DNA of 12,251 nt, from the NCBI GenBank assembly GCA_007132255.1, contig SLOZ01000234.1, forward strand, positions 1 through 12,251, given 5' to 3'. The DNA comes from Limnochordia bacterium. GTDB lineage: Bacteria > Bacillota > Limnochordia > Darwinibacteriales > B1SED10-159. This document shows positions 1 to 5,910 of the stretch, piece by piece. Position 1 is the stretch's first letter, and every line of letters starts with the position of its first letter. Both the position numbers and the translations under genes were made by a program. The notes beneath the pieces are model-generated. The model was not told where the DNA came from. It made no database searches and was given only the letters and a program-made list of their open reading frames with translations.

Positions 1-75
1 AATTTCTGTGGCCACACTTACCCAATGTCCCTCGTCGAGCAGGGTTTTGGGGTGGACGCCTAGCAGGCCTGCCTA

Positions 76-96
76 GAAAACAGGCCGCCTGTTTTC
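76..96. terminator. Short perfect hairpin, possible bidirectional terminator
   Basis: GAAAACAGG (76-84) and CCTGTTTTC (88-96) are perfect complements around a 3-nt loop. The A-run on one side and T-run on the other give the AAAA-stem-TTTT shape of a bidirectional intrinsic terminator, but only four pairs are G/C. The upstream gene it might end lies outside the window. Apart from this hairpin, smaller dyads at 110-123 and 128-144, and the repeat at 146-250, I see nothing gene-like in the first 312 bases: the one short open frame there (123-305) has no ribosome binding site. Confidence 0.35.
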
Positions 97-145
97 ATAG
101 CTCATGGTGTCAGGTCACTGACATGGGCGTCTGTTGCATAGACGT

Positions 146-250
146 GTTTCAGCGCCCAATGTTGACTGTTCCGCTCGGCGAAATGCCTGCTATGCGGCAT
201 TTCGCCCTCGGTCGTAAATCACGCATTGTTCTCTGTGAAACAGGTCTGCT
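146..250 (+). repeat. Structured intergenic repeat, copy A (105 bp)
   Basis: This stretch aligns without gaps over 105 bp to 5669-5773, with about two thirds of bases identical. It is bounded by the inverted pair GTTTCA (146-151) and TGAAAC (235-240). Inside is a perfect 11-bp hairpin, GGCGAAATGCC (177-187) with GGCATTTCGCC (196-206), and an 8-nt loop. A further perfect 7-bp hairpin, GGTCTGC (243-249) with GCAGACC (257-263), follows at the 3' edge; read on the minus strand it could end the SIMPL gene's transcript. Copy A lies in the gap downstream of the minus-strand SIMPL gene. The family is not recognised; a structured RNA element or REP-like dispersed repeat is the favoured reading. Confidence 0.75.
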
Positions 251-312
251 AGGGCGGCAGACCACTTACGCAAAAGGCTCGGTTTCCTGCCGATGGTCAA
301 GGTGATTCTTCG

Positions 313-1038
313 TTAGTCTTCGCCGCGACCCACGTCTGTACCTTCTTCAGCCCCGGATTGCACGGCCGCAAATGTTACATCCAGTGTTACAGCTATTTTC
401 AGCTGGCCGGGCATAAACATATCAGCCAGTTCCGTGACGGCAGCGCCGCCTTGGGCGCCGAACATCGGTCCACTGGTGTAGGAATCGGCAATGGTCACAA
501 TGGTCATGTCGGTTCCAGCAGGAGCCAGGAGACTGGCCTTCCAGCGGGCTTGCTCCAAAGCTCGACCATAGGCTTCTTCCCAGGCCATTGTCTTATCCTG
601 TACGCTGTACTGGATATTTTGGATGACGTTGGCTCCCGCATCCACCGAGCGGTCGATCATCTCTGCGGCCCGTTCGATCTCCCGCACCGGGACTTCAAAT
701 ACATGCCGCACGACAAACGGTCCCGGAAGAGACTGGTTGGTATGGCTGTCCCAGCGCTCACTGCGATACAGATAAAACTCGGACGTCTTGATCCGGTCAT
801 GGGGTGCATATTCCTTAAAGATGGCGGTCAAGGCTTCCACAACGGTGTAACTGGACCGGAGCGCTTCGACAGCTTCCGCTCCTTCCTGTTGTACGCCCAG
901 CCAAACCACAGCCACGTCCGGCGTGATCCGCACATCGCCGGTGCCCTGCACCTTTATGGTCACCGGGTCGCTGGCCCAGCCAGAGACAGAAACGATGAGC
1001 ATAATCGACAATCCAATGAACCAGCAGCGAAGTCGCAT
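313..1038 (-). CDS. Secreted SIMPL (DUF541) domain protein
   Basis: This 241-aa protein starts with a signal peptide: MRLRC, a hydrophobic run to about residue 20, then a likely cleavage near GWA-SD. The mature part opens with the family hallmark VQGTGDVRITPDVAVVWLGV (about residues 30-49) and continues through the SIMPL fold to the C-terminal strand around LKIAVTLDVTF. SIMPL proteins (BP26/OMP28, YggE relatives) are exported or periplasmic and can oligomerise; their biochemical role is not settled, so none is assigned. The ATG start is supported by AGAAGG eight bases upstream on the minus strand. The C-terminal tail is acidic and low in complexity. The gene is divergent from the amidase and appears monocistronic. 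Family assignment is firm; function is unknown. Confidence 0.85.
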   Translation of the reverse strand: MRLRCWFIGLSIMLIVSVSGWASDPVTIKVQGTGDVRITPDVAVVWLGVQQEGAEAVEALRSSYTVVEALTAIFKEYAPHDRIKTSEFYLYRSERWDSHTNQSLPGPFVVRHVFEVPVREIERAAEMIDRSVDAGANVIQNIQYSVQDKTMAWEEAYGRALEQARWKASLLAPAGTDMTIVTIADSYTSGPMFGAQGGAAVTELADMFMPGQLKIAVTLDVTFAAVQSGAEEGTDVGRGED

Positions 1039-1138
1039 AGGAATACCTTCTTTCTTGGATTTTCCATAGTCATTCGTCGGATTTTTTCGGAATCTAGGCA
1101 GTCAACACCGGTCAGCGAGAAATTTTCAAGGAATCGTG

Positions 1139-1152
1139 TTCGCCGCGGCGAA
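1139..1152. promoter_or_regulatory. 14-bp perfect palindrome upstream of amidase
   Basis: TTCGCCGCGGCGAA is a perfect 14-bp palindrome in the divergent gap between the SIMPL gene and the amidase, 43 bp before the amidase start. Its position suits an operator, but I cannot assign a regulator, and a small mRNA hairpin is equally possible. Confidence 0.3.
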
Positions 1153-1195
1153 AGGATCATCATACTGCTTAAGGCAGGAGAGAGGACGTGTTTCG

Positions 1196-2650
1196 ATGCA
1201 GGACGTATTCTGGAAGTTGGACGGTTGGACACTGCAGGAAGCCATGGCCGAAGGCCAGTTGACTGCCTTGGAGTTAGTATGCCTTTCCTTAGACCGGATT
1301 GCCCGCCTTAACCCGCAGCTGCACGCCCTGATCAGTATCAATCCGCATGCGTTGGCCACGGCTGAAGCATTGGATCGCCAACGGAAGCAAGGGCGCCTGC
1401 GGGGACCGCTGCATGGACTGCCCATTGTGTTGAAAGACAATATCGATGTCGGTGATGGTACCTGTACCACCGCTGGTTCATGGGCATTGGCCCAGCATCG
1501 TCCGGCCAAGGATGCCTGGTTAGTTAGCAAACTCCGCCATGCCGGCGCCATCGTACTGGGCAAAACGAACCTCACTGAGTGGGCCAATTTCATCGCTGAG
1601 GAGATGCCCAATGGGTTTTCCGCACTGGGGGGCCAGACGAAAAACCCCTATGGACGAGACTTAGATACCGGTGGTTCCAGTTCAGGTACGGGTTCGGCTG
1701 TGGCTTCTGGATTGGCTGTCATGGGGGTAGGGACCGAGACCAGTGGTTCCATCTTGAGTCCTGCCAGTGAACACGCTCTCGTCGGCATCAAACCCACGGT
1801 GGGTCTGATCAGCCGCAGCGGCATTGTGCCGATCTCCCACAGCCAAGACACGGCCGGCCCCATGGCCCGCTGTGTGCAGGATGCCGCAGCGATGCTTACA
1901 GCCATGGTCGGTGAAGATCCTGACGATCCAGCCACCTTCGCGACCCAGCATACGGTCAGCAGTGATTACACTCGCTTCCTCAACGATCAAGCACTGCATG
2001 GAACCCGCATAGGTTTGGTGAAGAATCCGTTTTGGAACCGTTTGACCGAGGCAGAACGAACAGTCATGAACCGTGCTGTGAAGATCCTGCAGGAGTCAGG
2101 GGTCCAGCTTGTGGAAGAACTGCCGTATCCACCGGCCAGCGCCAGCGCCGACATTGATGTCTTATTCTACGAGTTTGGGCCGGCTATGGAGCGCTATCTG
2201 CGTACCGTGGATCCAGGGTTGGGACTCAAGACGCTGGCGGATTTGGTGCAGTTTAACTATGCCCACCAGCCCCAGGCGATTCCCTATGGACAGGATCTCT
2301 TCGTCCGCTCTCTGCAGATGGGCGGTTTGGAAGAACCAGGTTATCTCCAGGCCAGAGTCCGGGATCTGCAGTACGCCCGACGCTGGGGCTTGGATCGGCT
2401 TTTCACAGAGTACCGGCTGGACGCTGTGGTATTCCCAGCCAATTACGGAGCGACAGTTCCGGCCAAGGCCGGCTATCCATCGGTTACGGTTCCGGCAGGC
2501 TGCGCTGCCGACACAGGTCGCCCCTTGGGTTTGACGTTCACGGGTCCGGCTTTTTCTGAAGAACAACTCCTAGCCTTGGCTTACAGTTTCGAACAGGCTG
2601 CGCCGCAGCGAGCGCTTCCGACATGGAGCGCTGAAGCTGAGATCCGTTGA
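1196..2650 (+). CDS. Amidase signature family hydrolase
   Basis: This 484-aa enzyme hydrolyses amide bonds with the Ser-cisSer-Lys triad of the amidase signature family. Visible residues are Lys80 (IVLKDN), cis-Ser161 (GGSSSGTGSA, 159-168) and the nucleophile Ser185 (GTETSGSILSPA). The last motif, with Leu rather than Arg after GSI, matches the Bacillus-type amidases as I recall them. The substrate cannot be read from the sequence. It is not convincingly GatA: no gatC or gatB is adjacent. The frame is open upstream to 1136, but the ATG at 1196 is chosen because it follows a purine-rich GGAGAGAGGA about nine bases upstream and the family's N-terminal helix begins right after it. The length is usual for the family and the frame is intact. 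It is probably cytoplasmic, as no signal peptide is seen. The gene stands alone, divergent from the SIMPL gene and 142 bp before the VOC gene. Confidence 0.88.
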   Translation: MQDVFWKLDGWTLQEAMAEGQLTALELVCLSLDRIARLNPQLHALISINPHALATAEALDRQRKQGRLRGPLHGLPIVLKDNIDVGDGTCTTAGSWALAQHRPAKDAWLVSKLRHAGAIVLGKTNLTEWANFIAEEMPNGFSALGGQTKNPYGRDLDTGGSSSGTGSAVASGLAVMGVGTETSGSILSPASEHALVGIKPTVGLISRSGIVPISHSQDTAGPMARCVQDAAAMLTAMVGEDPDDPATFATQHTVSSDYTRFLNDQALHGTRIGLVKNPFWNRLTEAERTVMNRAVKILQESGVQLVEELPYPPASASADIDVLFYEFGPAMERYLRTVDPGLGLKTLADLVQFNYAHQPQAIPYGQDLFVRSLQMGGLEEPGYLQARVRDLQYARRWGLDRLFTEYRLDAVVFPANYGATVPAKAGYPSVTVPAGCAADTGRPLGLTFTGPAFSEEQLLALAYSFEQAAPQRALPTWSAEAEIR

Positions 2651-2657
2651 CCGTCTC

Positions 2658-2696
2658 GTGTAGGTGCGGGGAAATTTCTTCTGGATAATCCTACAC
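2658..2696 (+). other. Inverted repeat after amidase gene
   Basis: GTGTAGG (2658-2664) and CCTACAC (2690-2696) are perfect complements just after the amidase stop and could form a stem over a 25-nt loop that itself contains GAAATTTC. No T-run follows, so it is not a standard intrinsic terminator; it may be an mRNA 3' stem or chance. Confidence 0.25.
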
Positions 2697-2709
2697 TCAC
2701 TGCAGGACA

Positions 2710-2738
2710 TTGCATATCCACAGCGAATTTGATAATGA
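2710..2738 (+). promoter_or_regulatory. Possible promoter of the VOC gene
   Basis: TTGCAT (2710-2715) is followed after 17 bp by TAATGA (2733-2738), with GATAAT overlapping just upstream. The -35 is good and the -10 is mediocre. It lies about 55 bp before the VOC start and is the best candidate in the gap. Confidence 0.35.
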
Positions 2739-2792
2739 TAGTCGATATCTGAGGGATAGCGACCAATAGTACGCAATTGAGGAGCGATGTAT

Positions 2793-3182
2793 ATGCAGTT
2801 AACACACCTGCGGGTATTGACCCAAGACTATAAGGCTGCGTTTAGTTTTTATCGAGATATTCTGGAATTGCCCGTCAAACGGGGCAATGAAGTAGCAGGC
2901 TATGCCGAATTCGGGGCTGGGGACGTTGTGCTCAGCATCTTCTGTCGAAAACACATGGCAGGGATTGTTGGAGCCGCTGAACTGCCGCCGTCGGCGGTGG
3001 CGATGGATCCCATGGTCATCATTTTGCGGGTCGAGAGCGTGGATGACACAGTAAAGCGCCTCGAGGAAAAAGGCGTGACCTTGGTAGCCCAGCCAGCCGA
3101 TCGACCCGGCTGGGATATCCGCACGGCTCATCTTCGTGACCCTGACGGGAACTTAATTGAACTGAACCAGCGCATTCGTTGA
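2793..3182 (+). CDS. VOC superfamily (glyoxalase/bleomycin resistance-like) protein
   Basis: This 129-aa single-domain protein has the paired beta-alpha-beta-beta-beta layout of the vicinal oxygen chelate fold. The first module begins MQLTHLRVLTQDYKAAFSFY and the second ends with the typical DPDGNLIELNQ near the C-terminus. His5 and the Glu of LIEL are the usual positions of divalent metal ligands. VOC proteins of this size include glyoxalase-like enzymes, dioxygenase-type domains and fosfomycin or bleomycin resistance proteins; the sequence does not let me choose. An ATG lies at 2787, but the AGGAG at 2780-2784 is only two bases from it and eight from the ATG at 2793, so the second is preferred. 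The gene is probably monocistronic, followed 21 bp later by a strong terminator. Confidence 0.82.
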   Translation: MQLTHLRVLTQDYKAAFSFYRDILELPVKRGNEVAGYAEFGAGDVVLSIFCRKHMAGIVGAAELPPSAVAMDPMVIILRVESVDDTVKRLEEKGVTLVAQPADRPGWDIRTAHLRDPDGNLIELNQRIR

Positions 3183-3203
3183 TCGGAACCTTAAAGCGGT
3201 ACC

Positions 3204-3233
3204 AGAGCCCACATGGTTGGGCTCTTATTTTTT
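3204..3233 (+). terminator. Intrinsic terminator after VOC gene
   Basis: AGAGCCCA (3204-3211) pairs perfectly with TGGGCTCT (3218-3225) over a 6-nt loop and is followed by TATTTTTT. This separates the VOC gene from the PadR operon. Confidence 0.9.
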
Positions 3234-3243
3234 AACAGGTACC

Positions 3244-3272
3244 TTGCAAAGAATAGTAGCCTGTGCTATAGT
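3244..3272 (+). promoter_or_regulatory. Promoter of the PadR operon, with overlapping dyad
   Basis: TTGCAA (3244-3249), a 17-bp spacer, then TATAGT (3267-3272) preceded by TGC, which makes an extended -10 element. It sits 26 bp before the chosen PadR start. A small dyad, TAGC-N4-GCTA (3257-3268), overlaps the spacer and the -10, a suitable place for autorepression by the PadR protein. That operator role is inferred, and the dyad does not match the ATGT-N8-ACAT form of well-known PadR sites. Confidence 0.65.
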
Positions 3273-3297
3273 GTTAATGGAAATGGAGGGATTGGCC

Positions 3298-3630
3298 GTG
3301 AATATCCAGCTCAAAAAAGGAGTCTTGGAGCTCTGCGTGTTGAGTCTGCTCCAGGCGCAGGATCGCTATGGTTACGAGTTGGTCAAGACCATCTCGGAAA
3401 ATGTGGCGATCTCCGAAGGTACCATCTATCCACTGCTGCGGCGACTGCAAAACGATGGGTACGTGGCAACCTATGTGATTGAATCGCAGGAAGGCCCACC
3501 GCGCAAGTATTACCGTTTATCGCCGTCGGGACAGCAGACGCTGCTGCAGCTGATTCGAGAATGGAATGGACTGGTGCGCGGTGTGACCAATATATTAACC
3601 AGGGAGCAGGAGGTTGAGCAGCATGACTAA
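3298..3630 (+). CDS. PadR family transcriptional regulator
   Basis: This 110-aa protein has the PadR winged-helix fold: GVLELCVLSLL, then YGYELVKTI, the recognition region SEGTIYPLLRRLQNDGYV, and the wing region GPPRKYYRLSPSGQQTL, followed by a C-terminal dimerisation helix. PadR proteins of this short class are usually repressors that bind their own promoter and respond to small molecules or membrane-active compounds. The frame is open from a TTG at 3217, but that codon lies inside the terminator hairpin and upstream of the promoter. The GTG at 3298 has GGAGGG (3285-3290) seven bases upstream and gives the family's usual N-terminus MNIQLKKGVLEL. Its stop overlaps the next gene by 8 bp, so the two are probably translationally coupled. 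Confidence 0.9.
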   Translation: MNIQLKKGVLELCVLSLLQAQDRYGYELVKTISENVAISEGTIYPLLRRLQNDGYVATYVIESQEGPPRKYYRLSPSGQQTLLQLIREWNGLVRGVTNILTREQEVEQHD

Positions 3631-4201
3631 AGAGCAATATTTGCAGGAGCTGCGCAAATTCCTGCAGCGGCTGCCCGAGAGCGAACAGGAAGAAATTTTG
3701 GCTGACTATGACGAGCACTTTCGCATGGGCCAGGCAGAAGGGCGCAGCGATGCCGAAACGGCGGCAGCCTTGGGTTCGCCGATGGAGATTGCCCGCAATT
3801 ACTACACGCAGCGCGCCGCGGCGGTGAGTACCCCCCCTGTGGAGAGTGAGGCCGCGGCCGACGACGTCAATGTGCTGCGCAGTCTCATTGTACTGCTGGC
3901 GTTAGCGGCTTTCAACTTGATTTTGGTGCTGCCGCTGTGGCTGGCTGGAGCCGGATTGGTGCTCGGATTGCTCGGTGCCGGTATTGGGTTAACGTTTGGC
4001 GGCGGGGCTGCCATCACGACCAGCTTGGCAGCGCTGATCCAGGGTATGGCCGCTGCCAGCGCCTTAAGCGGTGTCGCTTCTGGGGTGGGCCTAGCAGCGT
4101 TGGGCTTGATCGTTCTGCTGCTGACATTTATTGTTGGCCGTTGGTTTATCCAGTTCACAGTGCGGTATCTGCGTTGGAATGCTGACGCCATTCGGCGTTA
4201 G
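3623..4201 (+). CDS. HAAS/DUF1700 domain membrane protein
   Basis: This 192-aa protein begins with a soluble helical domain: MTKEQYLQELRKFLQRLPESEQEEILADYDEHF, then GRSDAETAAALGSPMEIARNY (about residues 1-62). This is the HAAS/DUF1700 pattern that regularly sits beside PadR genes. After a short Ala-rich linker come about three hydrophobic stretches, roughly residues 85-112, 115-140 and 145-172, the middle one very rich in Gly and Ala. The tail (RYLRWNADAIRR) is basic and probably cytoplasmic. HAAS domains are thought to act in signalling from the membrane to the PadR partner; that is family knowledge, not shown here. The ATG at 3623 follows AGGAGG (3608-3613) by nine bases. An in-frame TTG at 3614 touches that site and is rejected. 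Confidence 0.85.
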   Translation: MTKEQYLQELRKFLQRLPESEQEEILADYDEHFRMGQAEGRSDAETAAALGSPMEIARNYYTQRAAAVSTPPVESEAAADDVNVLRSLIVLLALAAFNLILVLPLWLAGAGLVLGLLGAGIGLTFGGGAAITTSLAALIQGMAAASALSGVASGVGLAALGLIVLLLTFIVGRWFIQFTVRYLRWNADAIRR

Positions 4202-4288
4202 TGGTCTTTTGCGGGGCAGTTGTATCCGCAGGGGGTTGTTCGGAAGTGTTTGGCTGAACCGTGTTGGATTTTGAAAGGGGTGGTAGGT

Positions 4289-5122
4289 TTGGAACGGCAA
4301 GCTCTCAAGATACTTTTAATTGTGATGGTGATTTCCTTCGCAGTAGCTGCGATGCTTTGGGACAGTGACGAGAATATTCTGCAGTCATTTTCGGTCGATG
4401 CCCGGGAAACAATGCCCATCGCCGGTGTCCAGCGAATAGCGGTGGAGAGCGTTTCGACGCGGGTGGAAGTCATACCGGGCACAGGTCCTGACCTGGAAGT
4501 TCATTATACCGGTGAAGGCCAGCTCATGCGCGGCAGTCTTCCAGAACTGCGTGTCCGGCGGCGCGGTGACACCGTCACTGTCGAACTGGCGTCCACGAGC
4601 TCGAGAATTTCGTTTTTGTCCGCCAGCGTTACGCTAACAGTCTTGGTTCCGCCGCAGTATCAGGGCGCCGTGGAGGTAAAATCATCTTCGGGATCCGTGA
4701 ACTGCCGGGACTTAGCGGGCCTGACGAATCTAACGGTGAACAGCGTATCAGGACGGAGCTCCGTGGAAAATGTCAACCTCAGCGGCCGGCTGCAGCTGGA
4801 GTCTTCCTCCGGAGCAGCTTCGGTGGCCACAACCGCGGCTCGGGGTGTCAACATTCGCACCGCCAGCGGTCGCATTAGCGTGGAGCTGACTGCAGTCAGT
4901 GATGTGGTGGATCTGCAGTCATCCTCAGGCAGCGTTCGTTTGACGATGCCTGCCGGCAGCGAATTCTCTGTTCAAGCACGCTCAGCCTCCGGATCCGTGA
5001 CCAATCCCCGGGGCATCCCAAGCCAAGGCGCCACCGAGCGCAACAGCTTCACTGGTCAAGTGGGCAGCAGTGGCCCGCACGTCAGTGTCCGCACCGCATC
5101 GGGCAGCATTACCCTGCAATAA
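4289..5122 (+). CDS. DUF4097 beta-solenoid protein with N-terminal membrane anchor
   Basis: The frame is open from 4220, but the TTG at 4289 is preferred: a GGGGTGG-type ribosome binding site (about 4276-4282) precedes it, and the protein then begins LERQALKILLIVMVISFAVA, a typical signal anchor. The product is 277 aa. After the anchor comes a beta-rich domain, then a repeating Ser-Gly pattern (SSSGSV, SVSGRS, SSSGAA, TASGRI, SSSGSV, SASGSV, TASGSI), roughly one per 20 residues. This marks the right-handed beta-helix of DUF4097 (YvlB-like, and the C-terminal part of LiaX). Such proteins lie outside the membrane or at its surface and are linked to envelope stress in Firmicutes; a structural or sensing role is inferred. 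It is the third gene of the PadR operon, 87 bp after the HAAS gene. Confidence 0.8.
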   Translation: MERQALKILLIVMVISFAVAAMLWDSDENILQSFSVDARETMPIAGVQRIAVESVSTRVEVIPGTGPDLEVHYTGEGQLMRGSLPELRVRRRGDTVTVELASTSSRISFLSASVTLTVLVPPQYQGAVEVKSSSGSVNCRDLAGLTNLTVNSVSGRSSVENVNLSGRLQLESSSGAASVATTAARGVNIRTASGRISVELTAVSDVVDLQSSSGSVRLTMPAGSEFSVQARSASGSVTNPRGIPSQGATERNSFTGQVGSSGPHVSVRTASGSITLQ

Positions 5123-5220
5123 GTTGCGCTGTTGGAAGATCGGAAGCAGGAATCCGCCTGCAAAGAAGCGAAACCGAACGGCGAAGACGTTTTGCATACC
5201 AGTGGAGAGGGTGGTGGCGG

Positions 5221-5583
5221 ATGAAAAACATGTTGGTCTGGTACGTGTTGCTTTTCGTTGTCATTGGTGGGATTGTGTTTTTTGCTTCCGGCCAGGAACC
5301 AGGAGCGCTGTTGGGCGTGGCAGTGGCGGCTGTCATCGGTTTTGCGATCATGGCTGCACAAATGCGGTCCCAGTGGAGCGGCACCATTGAAGATCTTGTG
5401 GAGAAGAAGGTTGATGTCAGCAGCGGCGATGAGTCCAACCACTACCAAACCCGCCTGTTCGCTGTGGTGCGTCTGGAGAATGGCCGCACGAAAAAAGTCC
5501 AGGCCGATCCCAATTGGAAGATTGGAGATCGTTTGGTGAAACAACGGGGCGCAACCGGCATTCAGGTGAACTCGGAAGCATAA
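5221..5583 (+). CDS. Small membrane protein with C-terminal soluble domain (DUF7489-like, tentative)
   Basis: This 120-aa protein has two adjacent transmembrane helices (about residues 4-22 and 28-47), then a soluble domain of about 70 residues starting WSGTIEDLVEKKVDV. The domain ends in a pattern that reads as a small beta-barrel: YQTRLFAVVRLENGRTKKVQ followed by WKIGDRLVKQRGATGIQV. This resembles the DUF7489-type domain, but I hold that name loosely. The ATG is backed by GGAGAGGGTGGTGG just upstream. It is the last gene of the PadR operon, 98 bp after the DUF4097 gene. No catalytic residues are seen. Its place suggests a partner of the DUF4097/HAAS proteins at the membrane. Confidence 0.7.
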   Translation: MKNMLVWYVLLFVVIGGIVFFASGQEPGALLGVAVAAVIGFAIMAAQMRSQWSGTIEDLVEKKVDVSSGDESNHYQTRLFAVVRLENGRTKKVQADPNWKIGDRLVKQRGATGIQVNSEA

Positions 5584-5617
5584 TGCATAGGTTCTGCAAT
5601 CTCCGGCTCCCCGGCCG

Positions 5618-5659
5618 CACCGTGTGTCACCGCAATACCTGCCACGAGCAGGCCCGGTG
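5618..5659 (+). other. Nested imperfect hairpin before repeat copy B
   Basis: CCTGC (5638-5642) pairs with GCAGG (5648-5652), and outside it CACCG (5618-5622) can pair with CGGTG (5655-5659). It begins 35 bp after the last gene of the PadR operon and just precedes repeat copy B. It may be part of the same structured 3' region. Confidence 0.3.
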
Positions 5660-5668
5660 TTTGAGGGC

Positions 5669-5773
5669 GTTTCAACACCCAGAATTCCTGGCTCAACTGG
5701 GAGAAATGCCGATGAAACGGTGTTTCTTACGCGGTCGTACACCACGCATTGTGTTCGATGAAACGGGGCTGCT
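5669..5773 (+). repeat. Structured intergenic repeat, copy B (105 bp)
   Basis: This is the partner of the element at 146-250: same strand, same length, no gaps, about two thirds identical. The boundary pair GTTTCA (5669-5674) and TGAAAC (5759-5764) is kept exactly. The central hairpin is kept as 5701-5710 with 5719-5728. Relative to copy A, one C-G pair becomes A-T (5702 with 5727) and three pairs become G-T wobbles, which favours selection on RNA pairing; one outer pair is lost. GATGAAACGG occurs twice (5711-5720 and 5757-5766), so GTTTCA has two possible partners. The copy lies between the PadR operon and its terminator, so it is probably transcribed as that operon's 3' untranslated region. 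Confidence 0.75.
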
Positions 5774-5774
5774 T

Positions 5775-5814
5775 GAACTCTAGAACTCTAGGACTCCAGA
5801 ACTCTAGGACTGTC
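5775..5814 (+). repeat. Five 8-bp tandem units
   Basis: Successive octamers are GAACTCTA, GAACTCTA, GGACTCCA, GAACTCTA and GGACTGTC, a short array with a G(A/G)ACTC(T/C)A consensus. It starts two bases after repeat copy B ends and precedes the terminator by 20 bp. Copy A has no such array. Confidence 0.8.
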
Positions 5815-5834
5815 CGAACATAACGGTTGGATAC

Positions 5835-5865
5835 AACAGCGCCCCTCGCCAGGGGGCGCTGTTTT
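5835..5865 (+). terminator. Strong intrinsic terminator after the PadR operon
   Basis: AACAGCGCCCC (5835-5845) pairs perfectly with GGGGCGCTGTT (5853-5863) over a 7-nt loop and runs into TTTTC. It ends plus-strand transcription between the PadR operon and the convergent MFS gene. The T-run is poor on the other strand, so it works mainly for the plus strand. Confidence 0.88.
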
Positions 5866-5910
5866 CCTATGCTTGTAAGCTAAGGCAGCAAAGCCAAGGA
5901 CGTGCCGGCG

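Noticed and set aside
123..305. Short open frame covering repeat copy A as an independent gene
   Set aside because: No ribosome binding site precedes the ATG and the ends differ from copy B; kept only as a finding about possible coding ancestry.
358..1311. Long plus-strand open frame opposite the SIMPL gene
   Set aside because: It is antisense to a clear SIMPL gene with signal peptide, runs into the amidase start, and its translation has no recognisable domain.
1126..2566. Several minus-strand and shifted frames within the amidase
   Set aside because: The amidase frame carries the full catalytic signature; the others are shadows in GC-rich coding DNA.
3198..3243. GGTACC on both sides of the VOC terminator
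   Set aside because: It is a six-base palindrome present twice; the flanks do not extend the match enough to suggest an insertion or a longer stem.
4684..5000. Near-identical nucleotide blocks (GGATCCGTGA) in the DUF4097 gene
   Set aside because: They encode the repeating Ser-Gly-Ser-Val turns of the beta-solenoid, so protein repetition explains them.
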